The notes: a model not told the origin generated them from the letters alone. Counted from the stretch's first letter, positions 21,445 to 32,154 are shown. The stretch is DNA of 64,000 nucleotides from Proteles cristata cristata (GCA_017311185.1 JAESUZ010003487.1:1708001-1772000); one strand, 5' to 3'. Numbers and translations are program-made.

Positions 21445-23500
21445 CAACAGAAAAGGAAGGAAATACATTTTATGAGGTCAATATTATAGTGATACCAAAA
21501 TCAAAGAAAGACACCATGAAAAAATAAATAAATAAATAAAAACAAAAAACAACTACAGAGCAATATTCCAGTTGACCATAGATGCAAAAATCCTCAACAA
21601 AATATTTTCAAACCACATTCAACAATACATTAAAAGGATCAGTCACCACAATAACAAAATAAAGGATAAAAATAATATGACCTTTTCAGTAGACATAGAA
21701 AAAGCTTTGACAAAATTCAACATTCATTTATGATAAAAATTCTCAGCAAGGTGGGCTTATAGGAAACATACTGCAAGTTAATAAAGGCTGTATATTATAA
21801 ACCCACAGCTAACATCATAATGGTGAAAGACTGACAGCTTTTCTTCTAATATCAGGAATAAGAAAAGGATGTCCACTTTCACCACTTTTATTCAACGTAG
21901 TACTAGAAATACTAACCAAAGCAATCAGACAAGAAAAAATAAATAAATAAAAGGCTTCCAAATTGGTGAAGAAGAAGTAAAACAGCCACTATATGCAAAT
22001 AACACGTATTATGCAAAGAAAGTCCTAAAACCTATTAAAAGAATTCAATAAAATTACAGGCTGCAGAATTAATACACAGAAATCTGTTGTGTAGATTACA
22101 CTAATATTGAAATAGCAAAAAGAGAAGTTAAGGGGAAAAAATAATTTATAATAGTACTACAGAGACTAAAATATCTAGGAATAGGGGTGCCTGGGTGGCT
22201 CAGTCAGTTAAGTGTCCGACTTCAGCTCAGGTCATGATATCATGCTTCGTGGGTTCGAGCTCTGCGTCAGCTTTGTGCTGACAGTCAGCTCAGAGCCTGG
22301 AGCCTGTTTCAGATTCTGTATCTCCTTCTCTCTCTGACCCTCCCCTGCTCACGCTCTCTCTCACTCTCTCTCAGAAATAAAACATTAAAAAAATTAAAAT
22401 ACCTAGGAATAAACTTAACCAAGAAGGTGAAACACTTGTACTCTGAAAACTATAAAACGTTGATGAAAAAACTAGAAGTTGCACAAAGATATTCTATGCA
22501 CATGAATTGAAAGAATTAATATTGTTAAAAAGTCCATTCTACCCAAAGACATCTATGGAATCAATGCCATCAAATTAAAACACCAATAGCATTTTTCACA
22601 CCATCACAGATTCAATATAATTCCTATCAAAATACCAATAGCATTTTTCATAGAACTAGAACAAATAATACAAAATTTGTATGGAACCACAATATAGTGA
22701 ATGAATAATAAAAACAGTCTAGTGAAAGAAGAACAAAACTGGAAGCATCAGTCTCCTAATTTCAACTATATTACAAAACTATAGTAATCCAAGCAGTATG
22801 ATATAAGAAAAACAAACACAGAAATCAATAGAACAGAATAGAAACCTCAGAAACGTATGCAAAATGGTCAATTAATTTATAACAGAAGAGTGGAGAATAT
22901 ACAGTGGGGAAAGGATACTCTCTTCAATAAATGTTGGGAATACTGGATGGCCACAATCAAAAGAATGAAACTAGATCACCATCTTATACTGTACACAAAA
23001 AATTAACTCAAAATTGACTAAACACTTGCATGTAAGCTCTAAAGCCATAAAACTCCTAGTAGAAAACAAGTTGTAAGCTTCTTGACACCACTCTTGATGA
23101 CTATTTTTTTGCATTTGACACCAAAAACAAAGGCAACAAAATAAGAAATAAACAAGACGCACCTGATCAAACTAAAAAGCTTCTGCATGACAAAGGAATT
23201 TAAACGGAATGAAAACACAACCTACTGAATAAAAGACAATATGAAATCATATATCTGATAAGGGGTTACTATCCAAAGTTTATAAAGAACTCATACAATT
23301 CAATAGCAAAAAGCTAGCAATCAGATTTCCAAAATAAGCAGAGGACCTGAACAGGAGTTTTCCAAAGAAGATATACAGATGGCCAAAAGTTACAGAAAAA
23401 GGTGCTCAACATCATTAATCATTACAGATATGCAATCAAAACAATAAGCTATCAACTCATACCTGCTAGAGAGGTTAGTATCAAAAAGACAAGAAATAAA
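21445..23500 (+). pseudogene. L1 ORF2 relic (reverse transcriptase part), broken
   Basis: L1 ORF2 encodes the endonuclease and reverse transcriptase that copy L1 RNA into the genome. This relic begins at the RT region (GAGGTCAATATTATAGTGAT, AATCCTCAACAAAATATTTT, CCTTTTCAGTAGACATAGAA, AGGATGTCCACTTTCACCAC) and continues through the thumb and C-terminal parts (AAATTTGTATGGAACCACAA, GAAACTAGATCACCATCTTA). The catalytic Y-A-D-D site reads Tyr-Ala-Asn-Asn at 21992-22003, so both catalytic aspartates are lost, and many stops and frameshifts are present. The endonuclease part is missing upstream. The relic stops where L1 relic 2 begins at 23501. Confidence 0.85.
22167..22411 (+). mobile_element. CanSINE in L1 ORF2 relic with 17-bp target duplication
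   Basis: The body at 22184-22394 starts GGGGTGCCTGGGTGGCTCAG and ends AAATAAAACATTAAAAAAAT. The direct repeats TAAAATATCTAGGAATA (22167-22183) and TAAAATACCTAGGAATA (22395-22411) differ at one position. The copy has the ACAGTCAGCTCAGAGCC duplication in its middle. Confidence 0.93.
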
Positions 23501-23520
23501 CTTCCTGGGAAGATGGTAGA
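23501..23520 (+). promoter_or_regulatory. YY1-like motif at the L1 5' end
   Basis: AAGATGG at 23510-23516 lies ten bases inside the 5' end of L1 relic 2. In human L1 a YY1 site with the same core close to +13 fixes the transcription start. The similar place supports 23501 being the original 5' end. Activity today is not implied. Confidence 0.5.
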
Positions 23521-23883
23521 ATATGAGGACCCTACGTTCACCTCATCCCAGGGATACATGTAGGTAACATCCACATCATCCTAAATAAACCTGAAACAAC
23601 CTGAAAACTGGCAGAAAAGTCTCTCCACATTCCATTGTAGAGAAGACACCACACTGAAAATGGTAGGAAAGGAGGAGACATAGTCAGGAACCAAACAGAT
23701 GAATGAAGCTGCCTATGAGAGGGACAGACACTGCAAGCACAGAGAAGGGAGATGAGCAGAACATACACCAGGGACCCCAGGCACAGGGGACCCTCACTAG
23801 GATGGCAAACCGCCATAACATTTGGTTTTGAAAACCAGAGGGGCTCAACTTCATGAGTTTCTTACAGTCAGTGAGGCCCAACA

Positions 23884-24122
23884 CCTGGAACTTTATTTAT
23901 TTTTTAATTTTTTTATGTTTTATGTAATTTTGAGAGAGCTAGCATGAGCAGGAAAGGGTCAGAGAGAGAGGGAGACACAGAATTCAAAGATAGGCTTTAG
24001 GCTCTGAGCTAGCTGTCAACAGAGACCAACGCAGGGCTCAAACCCACGAACCGCAAGATCAAGACCTGAGCCGAAGTTGGACGCTTAACTGACTGAGCCA
24101 CCCAGGCACCCCTGGAACTTTA
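23884..24122 (-). mobile_element. CanSINE (antisense) with 12-bp target duplication
   Basis: The body at 23896-24110 reads on the minus strand from GGGTGCCTGGGTGGCTCAGT to a T-rich (A-tail) end at 23896-23925. Perfect direct repeats CCTGGAACTTTA lie at 23884-23895 and 24111-24122. Inserted in the leader of L1 relic 2. Confidence 0.93.
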
Positions 24123-25268
24123 AAAACCAGCACACTCAGCTCTGGGAGAGCCAGGAGGGTGATAGGAATCTGAACCCCAACCCTTAAAGAGCCAGAAAAA
24201 CAAACAAGAGCAGAGATACAGCATAGTAACAGCAGTTTGAAAAATGCCTGGGGTATATGGGGATAAGATTTATTTACTAAACTCAGAACATCCACTGGAG
24301 GGAAGGGCAGGAATCTTTAGGAAACTTCAAGAACAAAAGTGGTGGTGGGGGCCATTTCTCACTGAAGCCCCCGCCTAGATACCCAGATATCTGCAGTAAG
24401 AAGCACAAACACTCTCCACTTAGCTTGCTAACAATGTGCCCTGCCCCATGCTCCCCTCCTGCAGACCTGCCCCCTCCAAACCCACCTCGCCGGGAGTTCT
24501 CCATAGCCATTCCAGGTCCTTTCCCACAACAGGCTAGTGAAAACCTTACCAACAGTGCACCCCCCCACCACATTCTTCTGTGGACCCGCCTTCAGCTGTT
24601 GTCCAAAACTGCTCTAGATCCCTTCTGACAGTAAACCAAGCACAGAGGTTACTGGTGCTGCACGCCCTGCTTCTGTGTCCTCCTGTGGGTGCACCCAGCC
24701 AACCCGCCCTCAAAGGGAATCCATCCAAAACAGCACCACAGACATGACAGCATGCAACACCCCTGACAGGGACCAACACCACTCCAAAGGGACTCATGCC
24801 CAGGGAAAAAGGGAGATAACTGTACACACCAGTTCAAATGCAGCATCAGCAGTGGGCCAGGAGCACATATTTGGTCTGACTGTGGACCCTGCCTCTCACA
24901 GGACAACACAGAGAGAGCACCTTTCAGTTCAGTGTAACCTCAACTCTGGAAGATACTGGGTATGATCCAACCCAAGCCCTGGGTGGCCCCAGACTGGCCC
25001 ATTAACAACACAAGGACCAAACCCTGCCCAGGATTTGGCAAAGAGAGCCATTGCAGATGAGTAAACTCAAGGCAAATGTGGCTCAGCAACAGCAGTAGGG
25101 TACATGCAACACACATATGAGACACCCCTGAAACACCAGCTTCTAGGAAGTAGGGGACATTGGACTTCAGGACACTACAGGACCTCTTTTCATAAGGCCA
25201 CTACTTTCAAGAAAAGGACATATAGCTAGCTTTCCTCACACATAAAAACAAACACAGAGTTACATAAA

Positions 25269-26150
25269 ATGAAGAGACAGGCATATGTCCCAAATGAAAG
25301 AACAGGACAAAAATCACACCAAGAAAGCTAAACAAAACAAGGTAAGTGACATCCCTGATAGAGAATTTAATGTCACAAAGATACTCACTGGACTTGAGAA
25401 AAGAGTGGAAGATCTCAACAAGACCCTCAACAAAGAGATAGAAAATATAAAATAGAACCAATCAAAAATACAAAGAATGCAACAACTGAAATGAAAAATA
25501 CATTAGAGGGAATAAGAAGTAGATTAGAGGAAGCACGAGAACAGATCAGGACCCTGGAGGACAGAGTAATGGAAAGCAATTAAGCTGAACAGGAGAAAGA
25601 AATAAGAATAATAAAAAATGAGAAATGCTTAAGAGAACTCAGCAACACCATCAAGTATAACAATATTTCCTTGTTATAGAGATCCTAGATGGAGAAGAGA
25701 GGGAAAAGGGGGAAGAAAATTTATTAGAAAAAATTAATAGCTGAAAGCCTCCCTAATTTAAAGAAGAACACAGAAATTCAGATCCAGAAAGCACAGAGAA
25801 CCCCCAACAAAGTCAATGCAAGGTGTTCCACATCAAGATACATAGTAATTAAAATGGCAAAAAGTAATAATAAAGAGATAATTTTAAAAGCAGAAAGAGA
25901 AAAGAGAGCAGTTACATACAAGGGAAACCCTATAAGGCTATCAGCTGATTTTTCAGCAAAATCTGTACAGGCCAGAAGGGAGGAGCATGATATATTCAAA
26001 GTGCTGAAAAAAAAAAGTCTGCAGCAAAAGTACTCTATCTAGCAAAGCTATAATTCAGACTAGAAGGAGAGATAAAGAGTTTCCCAAACTAATGTTTGGA
26101 ATTCATCATCACTAACCCAGGTTTACCAGAAATGTTAAAAGAGACTCTGA
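25269..26150 (+). pseudogene. second L1 ORF1 relic, broken
   Basis: The ATG at 25269 (context ATAAAATGAAGAGACAGG) matches the L1 ORF1 start. The following words track ORF1: TGATAGAGAATTTAATGTCA, TCAACAAAGAGATAGAAAAT, CTGAAATGAAAAATACATTA, ACATACAAGGGAAACCCTAT, GGCTATCAGCTGATTTTTCA, GAGCATGATATATTCAAAGT and TTACCAGAAATGTTAAAAGA, with the ORF1 stop region near 26150. In-frame stops occur early (for example TAG at 25453) and several indels break the frame. It is more intact than ORF1 of relic 1, with no SINE inside. Confidence 0.82.
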
Positions 26151-26311
26151 GTGGAAAGAGAAGACCATAACCAGGATTAAGAAAAATAGGTTGCACAAAA
26201 GCAGTAAATTAAGAATATCTGTAAGAATCAGTCAAGGAATTAACAAAATAAAAGGATATAAAGCATGACACCATATACCTATAACTGGGGAGTAAGGGGG
26301 AAAAGTGGAAT

Positions 26312-26486
26312 AAAAATTTAGTGCTTCTACTTTTTTAAACGTGTATTTATTTGTCTTGAGACAGAGAGAGAGAGAGAGAGAGAGAGAATAGGAGTGGGGG
26401 AGGGGCAGAGAGAGGGAGAGGGAGTCTCAAGCAGGCTTCTCACTGTCGATGAAGAGCCTGGCACAGGGAAAATTTAGTGCTTTTAG
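26312..26486 (-). mobile_element. 5'-truncated CanSINE (antisense) with target duplication
   Basis: The body at 26331-26467 is the tail, CT-rich part (seen as (GA)n at about 26362-26388) and partial middle of a CanSINE on the minus strand. The tRNA-like head is absent. Direct repeats AAATTTAGTGCTT lie at both sides (about 26314-26326 and 26470-26482). Confidence 0.88.
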
Positions 26487-26709
26487 AATGGGTTCAACTT
26501 TAAGTGACTATCAACTTAATATGGACTGCTATATGCATACAATGCTAAATATCAACTTAAAGGTTGTGACAAACCAAAAACAAGTAATAGATATGCAAAA
26601 AATGAAATGAAAGGAATATCACTAAAGAAAGCTTCAAGCCACGAGAGAAGAGAAATAGAGGAGAAAGGAAGATAAGAACTACAAAAACAATCTTAAAACA
26701 AGTAACAAA

Positions 26710-26970
26710 ATGGCAATAAGTATATAGCTATCAATAATTACTAATTAATTTCAATATAAATGGACTAAAAGTCCCAATAAAAAGAGTAACAGAAAGGATT
26801 TTTTCAAAAGCAAAATTCATCTATATGCTGCCTATAAGAGACTCATTTCAGACTTAAAGACAGATATAAATTGAAAGTGAAGGAATGGAAAAACATTGAT
26901 CACATAATTAGAAGGAATGTTTGATGATAAATATGGAGGTACTATAAATGATACTTAAAAGTGCCAAAAA
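26710..26970 (+). pseudogene. N-terminal fragment of L1 ORF2 (endonuclease start)
   Basis: ATGGCAATAAGTATATAGCT corresponds to the start of L1 ORF2, where a short N-terminus leads into the apurinic-type endonuclease. A TAG stop falls at codon 6 and more follow. AAATGGACTAAAAGTCCC, AAGAGACTCATTTCAGAC and GGAATGGAAAAACATTGATC are typical of the inner endonuclease region. The fragment ends at about 26970, where L2-like sequence starts. Confidence 0.75.
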
Positions 26971-26971
26971 G

Positions 26972-27118
26972 CCAGAGACTTCTGGCTCTGTCTCCCCCAC
27001 ATCACATTTAACATACTTTGTGTTGGTTAATTGCCTCAAGCCCCCTGCTGACTCTTAGTTCTAAGAGGGCAAGTACCAAATATGTTTTGTCCATGCTGCC
27101 TGCAATACAGAGCACGTG
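26972..27118 (+). repeat. L2 3'-end fragment
   Basis: GTCTCCCCCACATCACATTT, then TAGTTCTAAGAGGGCAAGTA and TGTCCATGCTGCCTGCAATA follow the L2 order 'ctccccc...tgtaagctccatgagggcaggga...ttcactgctgtatccccagt'. Confidence 0.55.
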
Positions 27119-27360
27119 TGAGAATCCAGTGCACCAATTTGAGGGAATACTGTGCAGCCATTACAGAAATGATAGAGAAATGAAAGTACTACACCTATAG
27201 TCACAAAAAAACTGCCCACCGTATATTATTTAGTCAAAGAGAAAAAAAAAACACATAGATTTGATGAGCATATACCAATATATTCAGTGATAAATCTCAG
27301 AATGGTGAAATGTTGAATGGTTTTAACTTTTTGATTATGTCTTTATTTTCTGAAGCTACC
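27119..27360 (+). repeat. old L1M 3'-UTR fragment
   Basis: AATACTGTGCAGCCATTACA, TTTGATGAGCATATACCAAT and TATGTCTTTATTTTCTGAAG resemble the L1M 3' UTR 'tattatgcagccattaaaaa...'. Strongly diverged. Confidence 0.45.
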
Positions 27361-27694
27361 AATGAGCAGATGATATAGCTAAACTATTTTTAAACTAATT
27401 TAAAAGCTATTTTGATTTTTAAATAAATTTTTCTCGGCATTCTAATCCCCATGTTTAGCAAGATTTAGCTCAAATACAGTATCTTCTGCGGAGAGGTAAT
27501 TTCTTCCCTGAAGCTAGGTGTTTTGAGGATCCACACCCTGTCCAAGAGGTGAGGTGTTCCATGATCTCCTTCCATGATCTCCTCCATCTTCCCAGTCTGT
27601 GGGGTGGGAAAGTGCTGGATCACCCAGCAGCCCAGTCCCCTGCCACTACAGCCATGGCTTGAACCTTTCTTTCCACCACCAATACCATTTACAT

Positions 27695-27850
27695 TTTCAC
27701 CATGTATTCAGTGAATATCTATTCACGTAAGCCCCGAATATCTATGCTAGATTCTGAACTAGACAGAAGGAAAGCGTCTGGCAAAGAGTTCATGCCCTCA
27801 AGGAGGTCACAAACTCCCTGGGAGACAAGGTACACACACATGCCTATGTG
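27695..27850 (-). repeat. L2 3'-end fragment (antisense)
   Basis: CATGTATTCAGTGAATATCT, then GAGTTCATGCCCTCAAGGAG and CTGGGAGACAAGG follow antisense L2 ('attcaacaaatattt...tgccctcatggagcttac...gggagacag'). Confidence 0.55.
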
Positions 27851-28364
27851 CACACACCCCCACACGGGAGACAGGAGTACTACATCCCGCCTCCTCCAGG
27901 CCACAGTATGTGCACAGCTCTGGTGATTGTTAGCTACCCCCAGAAGCCAGTATTGTCTTTACAGAATAAATCTATTGAAATGTAAAAAAAAAAAAAAAAG
28001 AAAAAAAGAAAAACAGCCAGTGTGCCAATGACAGGAGACACATTGACTATTGTTCCTGTTCTCAGCTTATTTAACTGCATTTTACGATTTTCCATTAGAA
28101 AAAGTACTGGTGATGGTTTTGAAAAGTACTCAAAAATATGAACAATAAGCTCATGCATGATTTTTCCATGTAAGGCATGAGCACTGTTAATATTTTAACA
28201 AGTTTCCTTTTAACTCCTTTATTCTTTATTCTTACATAGTTGAGATCAAATTGCATATTTGGCTCTTGTCTTGGTTTTCCAGACAGTTTATAATTAGTAT
28301 TTACCCACATCATTAAACCCACTTCCTAAATGCCATTGTTTAGGGAAGCATGGTAATTCCTTAT

Positions 28365-28650
28365 ATGAGTACATGGTATTTGCCAGGTGCTGTACTGAGT
28401 ACTGGAGCAGCTGTAATAACTAACACTGGGGAGGGCTAACCACTTTTCTAAGAGCGGGATAAGACGATAGTTTCATTTCATCCTTACAACTTGAGGAGAT
28501 ATTGTTCAGAATTTAAAAAAAAAAAAAAGGTCCTCAATTACAGAAATGTAAAGCATTTGATCAAAATCACAGACATAGGAAAGGGTAGAACTAAGATATA
28601 AATGTAGAAAATCTGACTCCAACAACTACCTACAGAACTATTATGCTGCC
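28365..28650 (-). repeat. MIR-like fragment (antisense)
   Basis: TGCCAGGTGCTGTACTGAGT, TTTCATTTCATCCTTACAAC and ACAGAAATGTAAAGCATTTG follow antisense MIR ('gccaggcactgtgctaagc...tcatttaatcctcacaac...cagatgaggaaactgaggc'). A poly-A expansion at 28515-28528 interrupts it. Confidence 0.5.
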
Positions 28651-28669
28651 CTCTGCTCTCATCCCCTGA

Positions 28670-28885
28670 ATGGATAGTAATGGCTCTTAGTAACCCATAT
28701 GCCAGGCACTGAGCTAAGTCCTTTACATGCATTAATTTAAGTAATTCCCATGATCATTCTCTTATTCTTCTTTTTACAGATGAGAAACAGAGACCTAGAG
28801 AAGATAGATAATGTGCGTAAGATCATATGGGCAGGGATTGGTGGTCTTGAGTTTGAACCAGGGTCTCTGACTCTAGGCCCCAACT
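28670..28885 (-). repeat. MIR (antisense)
   Basis: ATGCCAGGCACTGAGCTAAG, TTTTTACAGATGAGAAACAG, GATCATATGGGCAGGGATTG and GAGTTTGAACCAGGGTCTCT match the full antisense MIR order, so this copy is nearly complete. Confidence 0.7.
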
Positions 28886-28944
28886 TGATTGCTTTTCTCC
28901 ACTAGCACATAAAACACAGTCTCATTGCCAGGTCCAACCTCATG

Positions 28945-29425
28945 AAGTTTTTCCTTCTTCTAAGTTTTCTATTTAGAGTTTTATAGTTTAAGCTTTTAAC
29001 ATTGAAGTCTTTGATCTATTTTGAGTTAATTTTGTATATGGTGTCAGGTAAGAGTCCAACTTCATTCTTTTGTGATGTAGATATCCAGTTTCCCCAACAC
29101 CATTTGTTAAAAAAGACTGTCCATTCTCTACTGAATGGTCTTGGCACCCTTGTTGAAAGTCACTGGACCACACATGTGAGCATTTATTTCTGGGCTCTCT
29201 TCTATTCCATTGGTTTCTATTTCTGTCTTTATGTTTTGATTACTTTAGCTTTGTATTAAGTTTTGAAATCAGGAAGTGTAAGACCTCCAATTTTTTTTTC
29301 GAGGTTGTTTTTGTTTTTTGCAATTTGGGACCCCTTTGAGACTCCATATGGATTTTAGGGTGGATTTCCCTATTTCTGTAAAAAAAAAAAGTTGCTGGGA
29401 TTTTGAAAGGGTCCAATAAAGACAT
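28945..29425 (-). repeat. L1 ORF2 fragment (antisense)
   Basis: TGATCTATTTTGAGTTAATT, TTGTATATGGTGTCAGGTAA, GTCCAACTTCATTCTTTTGT, CAACACCATTTGTTAAAAAA and GGTTTCTATTTCTGTCTTTA are the antisense of the late RT/C-terminal region of L1 ORF2. The frame on the minus strand is broken and both ends of the element are missing. Confidence 0.8.
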
Positions 29426-29883
29426 GCAAATCGATAATCATAATAATATGTTGTGAGTGTTGAGAGTCACTCATCTTCCCCACTAAAATTTAAGCATCAA
29501 AGGGTAATCATTTCATATTTGTAATAAATATGTGGAATTGAATTATGTGCTGGGTAGAACCCAGTTAATGCCCCTGAATGAATCAGGATTATAGAGCATC
29601 AAATACATATTTCCTTATTTGATCAGAACCAAGATGGCTTAAGAACTGAACAAACTGAAGATACACAGATGGCTTCTTTACAATCAGACTTCTAATTTCT
29701 CAGTAAAGTAAAACAAAGTTGAGGCCTGGCTGGTACAACACATCATAATTTCCATTATATAAGAATTTGGACAGATGCAAAAAAAGTGTGGCTTTTTATT
29801 TCCAACAGTTTAGAACAAGTAGAAGCTCTTCCTAACGGTCCCCCCACCCCCAGTCAGCTATAGCTTAATAAAATCTAAAGGTG

Positions 29884-29918
<35 letters not shown>

Positions 29919-30618
29919 CACACACGCACATGCCTAACTATCAGAAGAGGTTTATTATTTCAGGGGCTGTATTACTGGCTGCATGCTTATTGTAAGTGCT
30001 CAGAATTGGACATGGTTTATTCTATTTATAGCATTAGTGCTATTTTTTAAGTTTAAATAAACTAAACAGATTGAAGAATTGAAGTTCGCATAGTAATGTT
30101 GTTATATAATATAAAAGGTATGAAACATAAACCTCTTCCTTCCTTCTTCTGCAGAGTCTAATGAAACTGCCAGTTGTTTATTTTAGCACAAGAAACTCTT
30201 GGCCTGCAAAGCCCAGGAAAGACAGAAGAAACGCTTGCTTTGATTCTTCTAGAATTAACCCAAGAGGCCTTGTAAACCAAGATAGCAAAAGTGCCCTTAC
30301 ACTGCCAGCCCAGACACTGTCTCCCCTGCGGCCCCTTCTCTTGGCAAACAAAACTCCTAGGGCTCACAAAGGAATAGTCCAGTGTCCAGCAGTGGTGGTG
30401 TGCAGGAAGAGAATTCACATTTGGCTAGTCAACCTTTTATAGGATATGGCCTCTTCCAAATCTGAAGAAATATAGGAACTCTGACCCCCAACCAAACTCA
30501 AATGAAAACACCCTTGCAAACTTTTGCATATGATTTCAGGAGATTCACAGACTAGATAGAACTCCTGGTCCATTGAATCCCAACTCTATGTTACATACCA
30601 TTAGGTAAATTAATCCAA
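29426..30618. other. unique DNA with (CA)n and one splice-acceptor-like site
   Basis: A (CA)n tract lies at about 29888-29915. At 30137-30154 TCTTCCTTCCTTCTTCTGCAG is a strong 3' splice-site-like sequence, followed by 287 bp open on both strands (93 codons plus at 30161-30442, 86 codons minus at 30158-30418). No domain is recognised, so this could be a non-coding exon or chance. Confidence 0.4.
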
Positions 30619-31305
30619 TGTTATGGTTTGGGCCCAAGGGTTCAAGGAAGGTGTTGTAGAGTGACAAGTTTGCTAGTTTCTTTTAATGGATTTGCCAAGA
30701 AGAGAGATACAGGCGTGGAGACCTGAGGACAGTGAAGACTTGCTAAGCCACCATATAGTAAAGAATTTGGCTTTGTATGGAGAGGTTTGCCATTTGCCCT
30801 CAACTTCTGGGATGTAATCTACGTGATATTGATAGGAGTGTCGTTAGGGAAGAGGTTGGCCGCACTGGATCTGAGGGTGGGGCCCACCCTCTGAGATAGT
30901 CAGAGAAGGGCAACTGACCACTGCAGAAGACTCCGTGTGTGCTTTAGGGTGATGGCTTTGGGTCATGCAGTTGACCTGGAGGCTAATATCAATCAGTCAC
31001 ACCCATGTAATGAAACCCCAATAAAAACCTTGGATCCTAAAGCTGGGGTGAGCCTCCCTGACTGGGAATACTCCATGTATGTTCTCACATACTGATACCT
31101 GGAGGGTAACATGTTCCTGAAGACAATGGAAGTTTTGTGCTTGTACCTTTCCTGACTATGTCATATGCTTCTTTTCCTTAAACTAAATTTGATCTGTGTC
31201 CTCTACCTGTAAAGAACCACAGCTGTGAGTATAACAACTTTCAATGAGTTCAGTGGCTTCTTCCAGTGAATTATCAAACCTGATACTTTGAGGAACTCGC
31301 CTTCA
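30619..31305 (+). mobile_element. endogenous retrovirus LTR
   Basis: A segment of about 690 bp opens with TGTTATGG and closes in TTCA, followed nine bases later by a primer-binding-site-like sequence. The interior has AATAAA at 31020-31025 (in AACCCCAATAAAAACCTTGG), GGGGTGAGCCTCCCTGACTG and ACCACAGCTGTGAGTATAAC, features of an old mammalian LTR. No second LTR or polymerase-like frame is seen in the window. The exact family is not named, and edges are inferred from TG...CA ends. Confidence 0.65.
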
Positions 31306-31314
31306 CTTGGCGGT

Positions 31315-31332
31315 TGGTGTCAGAAGTGAGGC
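31315..31332 (+). promoter_or_regulatory. tRNA-Leu-like retroviral primer-binding site
   Basis: TGGTGTCAGAAGTGAGGC immediately downstream of the LTR matches 14 of 18 positions of the site complementary to the tRNA-Leu 3' end (TGGTGTCAGGAGTGGGAT) used by ERV-L type elements. This supports both the LTR call and its plus orientation. Confidence 0.55.
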
Positions 31333-32154
31333 AGCGCTGGGATTGTGACCTCCAACTTTGTTGTTGGATGCTAACTCCTTCTAGTTGGTTTCGGAAGTCT
31401 TGGGCAGAGTTGGGGCTCTGGAGGAACCCTTAACCTCAGTTTGGCTAACTTTCAAGCAGAGTTCGGTAGCACCCAGAGCGCTCGGCAATCAGCTCCCTCA
31501 AGACTGGCTGGCACATCATCAGAGGATTTCTAGACTTCCTGCCCCTGGGCAAGCCTGCCTATGAAAAGCCACCTGACTGGATACGGAATGGACACTTGAA
31601 TCAAGATTAGTCTATACCTAAGTTAACCTTTCCCATGGTAGAGCCACTCATTTAGCCTTTCTTACCCAAGTTCACCCTAGCAAGAGTGGAGAAAAACTTA
31701 GTCAAAATGGAAGTGCAGGTGAAGCAGAAGCCTGTTCTCTAGAGCATGCTTAAAATAGCTTCATAGTTTCTAGAGCCAAGGAAATGCTTTCCTAGGTGAA
31801 CCACAAGACTTATATATAAGGAAATCCCATCAATATTTGATTCTGAATATTTACTGACACACTTGATCTTTAAAGGAACACATGGAACCCACTGCTAAGG
31901 GGTGTTGGCCTTTTTTTATAGGTACATCCATTTTTATTACTTATTGCAGAAGAAACCCAGGTGACAGACACGTAGTACATAAGATAAGCAAATGAAATAA
32001 GCTCATAAAAAGCCTTTGAATGGTTGAAAGGCAGATAATTGCCCAACACTTTCCAAATCTTTCATTCCTTCTCCCAAACTAGTGGGAGCAGCAAAGCTAG
32101 AGATTAAATGGAAATCAATACCACTCGGCTCCTAAGTTGTCCTCGAGGACTCAT
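31333..32154 (+). other. probable ERV leader remnant grading into unique DNA
   Basis: GGTTTCGGAAGTCTTGGGCA and the following 250 bp lie where the untranslated leader of the retroviral element would be, but I see no gag-like frame and cannot place the end of the remnant. The rest has no recognisable content. Confidence 0.35.

Larger units (their letters stand above)
16875..23500 (+). mobile_element. carnivore L1 relic 1 with long repeated 5' leader, 3' end missing
   Basis: Reading on the plus strand, this element has a leader of tandem units (about 16875-19150), a 69-bp array (19177-19640), an ORF1 relic (19776-20935), a linker that includes CTTAATACAGACTGTTATG, and an ORF2 relic from the reverse-transcriptase region to 23500. 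The endonuclease part of ORF2 is absent and the sequence stops before the C-terminal end of ORF2 and the 3' UTR. It hosts an antisense L1 (18362-18786), two CanSINEs (20390, 22184) and several simple repeats. The 5' limit is approximate. Confidence 0.75.
23501..26970 (+). mobile_element. carnivore L1 relic 2 (5' leader, ORF1, start of ORF2), 3' part missing
   Basis: It starts directly against the broken ORF2 of relic 1. The leader (23501-25268) differs from that of relic 1 and opens CTTCCTGGGAAGATGGTAGA, the type of 5' end seen in carnivore L1 elements. ORF1 (25269-26150) and the inter-ORF region (AACTTAATATGGACTGCTAT) are clearly related to those of relic 1. ORF2 begins at 26710 and breaks off near 26970. 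The element hosts CanSINEs at 23896 and 26331. The 3' half is gone. Confidence 0.8.
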
